A stretch of DNA of 22,862 bases from CAYGAW01 sp964347945 (GTDB lineage: Bacteria > Chloroflexota > Anaerolineae > UBA7937 > B3-Chlor), in contig CAYGAW010000086.1 in NCBI GenBank assembly GCA_964347945.1, positions 1-22,862 of the forward strand, read 5' to 3'. The notes below the pieces were generated by a model. The model worked only from the letters and a program-made list of their open reading frames with translations, did no database searches and was not told the origin of the DNA. The translations under genes were made by a program, and so were the position numbers. Shown here one piece after another: positions 21,730 through 22,862 of this stretch; position 1 is the first letter of the stretch, and every line of letters starts with the position of its first letter.

Positions 21730-22862
21730 ATGTCCAATCATAGACTGAGCATCTTGCTTGCCGCTACTGTGAGCGTGTCTCTGGTGCTCCTCGTAGGGGC
21801 CACAGGGTGCGCCAGCCCATGCGGCATACTACCCCCAGCTGCGGAGCCAGAGATAGAGGTGGAGTTCTGGGCCAGCCCGGACGTGGTGCCGCCTGGCGGC
21901 TGCACTGTGCTGCACTGGGAGGTGCCCGGCGCTGAGGACTACCCGGTCTTCCTGAACGGTGAGGAAGTCCCTCCGATGGGTGAGGAAGAGGTGTGCTTGG
22001 AGGGGCCGACCACTTTCGAATTGGTGGTGGGGGCCCCGGGTGGGCCTCATGAAGCAGTGGTATATGTAGGGGTTGAAGGTGAACTACCACCGGAGGAGCC
22101 CCCTCCAGGGGAGCCTCCTCCGGAAGAGCCTCCGCCACAGGAACCACCACCGGAGGAGCCGCCACCAGAGGGTGGGCCGGAGGTCATCGTTTTCGAGGTA
22201 CATCCGGATGCCATTCCTCAGGGTCAGTGCGCCATGTTGTTTTGGGAGGTGCACCCTCCTGGAGAGTGGCGAGTGATCATGGGCGGGCGGGAGGTCCCAC
22301 CTATGGGTGAGAGCGAAGAGTGCCCTGAGGCCTCCACCACTTACGAACTGCTGGTGGAGGCTCCTGGTGGACCCTACGTGAGAACGGTGACTCTCCATGT
22401 GGAGGGCGCTCCCGGGCCAGAGCCTACGCCGCCACCTCCAGGGCCGACGGCGACCAGTCCGGCAGCACCCCCGCCTACCCCGGCCACACCGACACCGACG
22501 CCCTGGGGCGCGGTCGTCACTGTCCTGCCAGTATTCTCGACTGATCTGGCGATCACCGACTTGTACGCAGATAAGCTGCTGAATGGGACGGTGTACGGAA
22601 GGTTTACGAACCGCGGCCCAGGAAACCTCAACAACGTCGTCGTTCAGGTCTCGTGCCAGTGGTCCAAGACCGCGTACGGTGACACCATGGGTGTCATCGA
22701 GCAGATGGGACCCAGGAACATGACTATCATCAGCCTGAGCCCAAATCAGACGACGCCGTTCAGCACCAACATCAAGGTCGATCTGACCCAATTCTGGTAT
22801 GACATGACCTGCCAGGTAGACGTGCCTTTCATCGACCCCAACACGGCCAACAACTCATACAA
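21730..22862 (+). CDS. Surface lipoprotein with Ig-like repeats (partial, runs off the window)
   Basis: An open frame of 377 codons with no stop before the window ends. ATG 21730 has AAGGAG at 21718-21723, 6 bases upstream. A lipoprotein signal ends at lipobox VGATGC (C27). Two similar Ig-like units follow, about residues 44-116 and 153-228, each with a Gln/Gly-Gly-Cys near the start, LxWEV, a GEEVPPMG/GREVPPMG loop, a second Cys and a TTFEL/TTYELLVEAPGGP end; the paired cysteines probably form a disulfide. A Pro/Glu linker of PPEEPPP units separates them and a Pro/Thr linker follows. The last visible part (LAITDLYAD..NGTVYGRFTNRGPGNLNNVVVQVSC) looks like a CARDB-type domain. Function unknown, probably cell-surface or adhesion. 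Confidence 0.85.
   Translation, partial: MSNHRLSILLAATVSVSLVLLVGATGCASPCGILPPAAEPEIEVEFWASPDVVPPGGCTVLHWEVPGAEDYPVFLNGEEVPPMGEEEVCLEGPTTFELVVGAPGGPHEAVVYVGVEGELPPEEPPPGEPPPEEPPPQEPPPEEPPPEGGPEVIVFEVHPDAIPQGQCAMLFWEVHPPGEWRVIMGGREVPPMGESEECPEASTTYELLVEAPGGPYVRTVTLHVEGAPGPEPTPPPPGPTATSPAAPPPTPATPTPTPWGAVVTVLPVFSTDLAITDLYADKLLNGTVYGRFTNRGPGNLNNVVVQVSCQWSKTAYGDTMGVIEQMGPRNMTIISLSPNQTTPFSTNIKVDLTQFWYDMTCQVDVPFIDPNTANNSY

Noticed and set aside
21484..21741. 86-codon N-terminal extension of the radical SAM gene
   Set aside because: It contains the predicted promoter and does not resemble the start of this family.
22084..22791. 235-codon minus-strand frame
   Set aside because: Shadow of the plus-strand lipoprotein gene; its composition is that of reversed Pro/Glu repeats.

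Overview
The window is a GC-rich bacterial chromosome segment. Several features suggest a Chloroflexota (Anaerolineae-like) anaerobe: lipoproteins with long Thr/Pro linkers, pre-peptidase C-terminal (PPC) repeat proteins, an archaeal-type WtpABC transporter in a bacterial moa operon, and the nickel-pincer and selenocysteine systems. This assignment is inference from gene style, not from a marker gene.

Layout, left to right. At 22-117 there is a selenocysteine tRNA (UCA anticodon, 8-bp acceptor stem, 6-bp D stem). At 424-1925 on the minus strand lie two adjacent amidohydrolase-2 genes; the promoter-proximal one keeps the metal ligands and the second has lost all of them. A 460-base stretch without genes follows. 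A strong promoter (2386-2414) then drives two tandem molybdenum-cofactor (Moco) riboswitches, the first followed by a terminator hairpin. These lead into wtpABC (tungstate/molybdate import) and moaA-moaC-moaD-moaE (molybdopterin synthesis). After a 317-base gap come an AIR-synthase/HypE-like gene and a TPR gene, also on the plus strand.

From 10148 to 21483 everything is on the minus strand, in three blocks. The rightmost block holds a B12-binding-type radical SAM protein, a SEC-C zinc-binding protein and a histidine-phosphatase-like protein whose catalytic motif is broken; it ends in a clear terminator (18360-18384). The middle block is larE-larB-larC, which builds the nickel-pincer nucleotide cofactor, plus a YdcF-like membrane protein. 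The left block starts from a good promoter (14691-14719). It encodes an internally duplicated protein of unknown function, a two-PPC lipoprotein, a zinc-ribbon/TM/four-PPC protein, a decayed sugar-binding-like domain fragment, and a DsbA-like thiol oxidoreductase lipoprotein. That last gene converges on and overlaps the TPR gene by 9 bases. At the right edge a divergent promoter drives a surface lipoprotein (21730 onward) that runs off the window.

The genes share a trace-element cofactor theme: selenium (tRNA-Sec), tungsten/molybdenum (wtp, moa, riboswitch) and nickel (lar). The enzymes that use these cofactors are not in the window: no selenoprotein, no Mo/W oxidoreductase and no lactate racemase larA. 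The most interesting items are the tandem Moco riboswitches in front of a transport-plus-synthesis operon, the active/inactive amidohydrolase pair, the histidine-phosphatase relative with its nucleophile region rewritten, and the zinc-ribbon PPC protein cluster.
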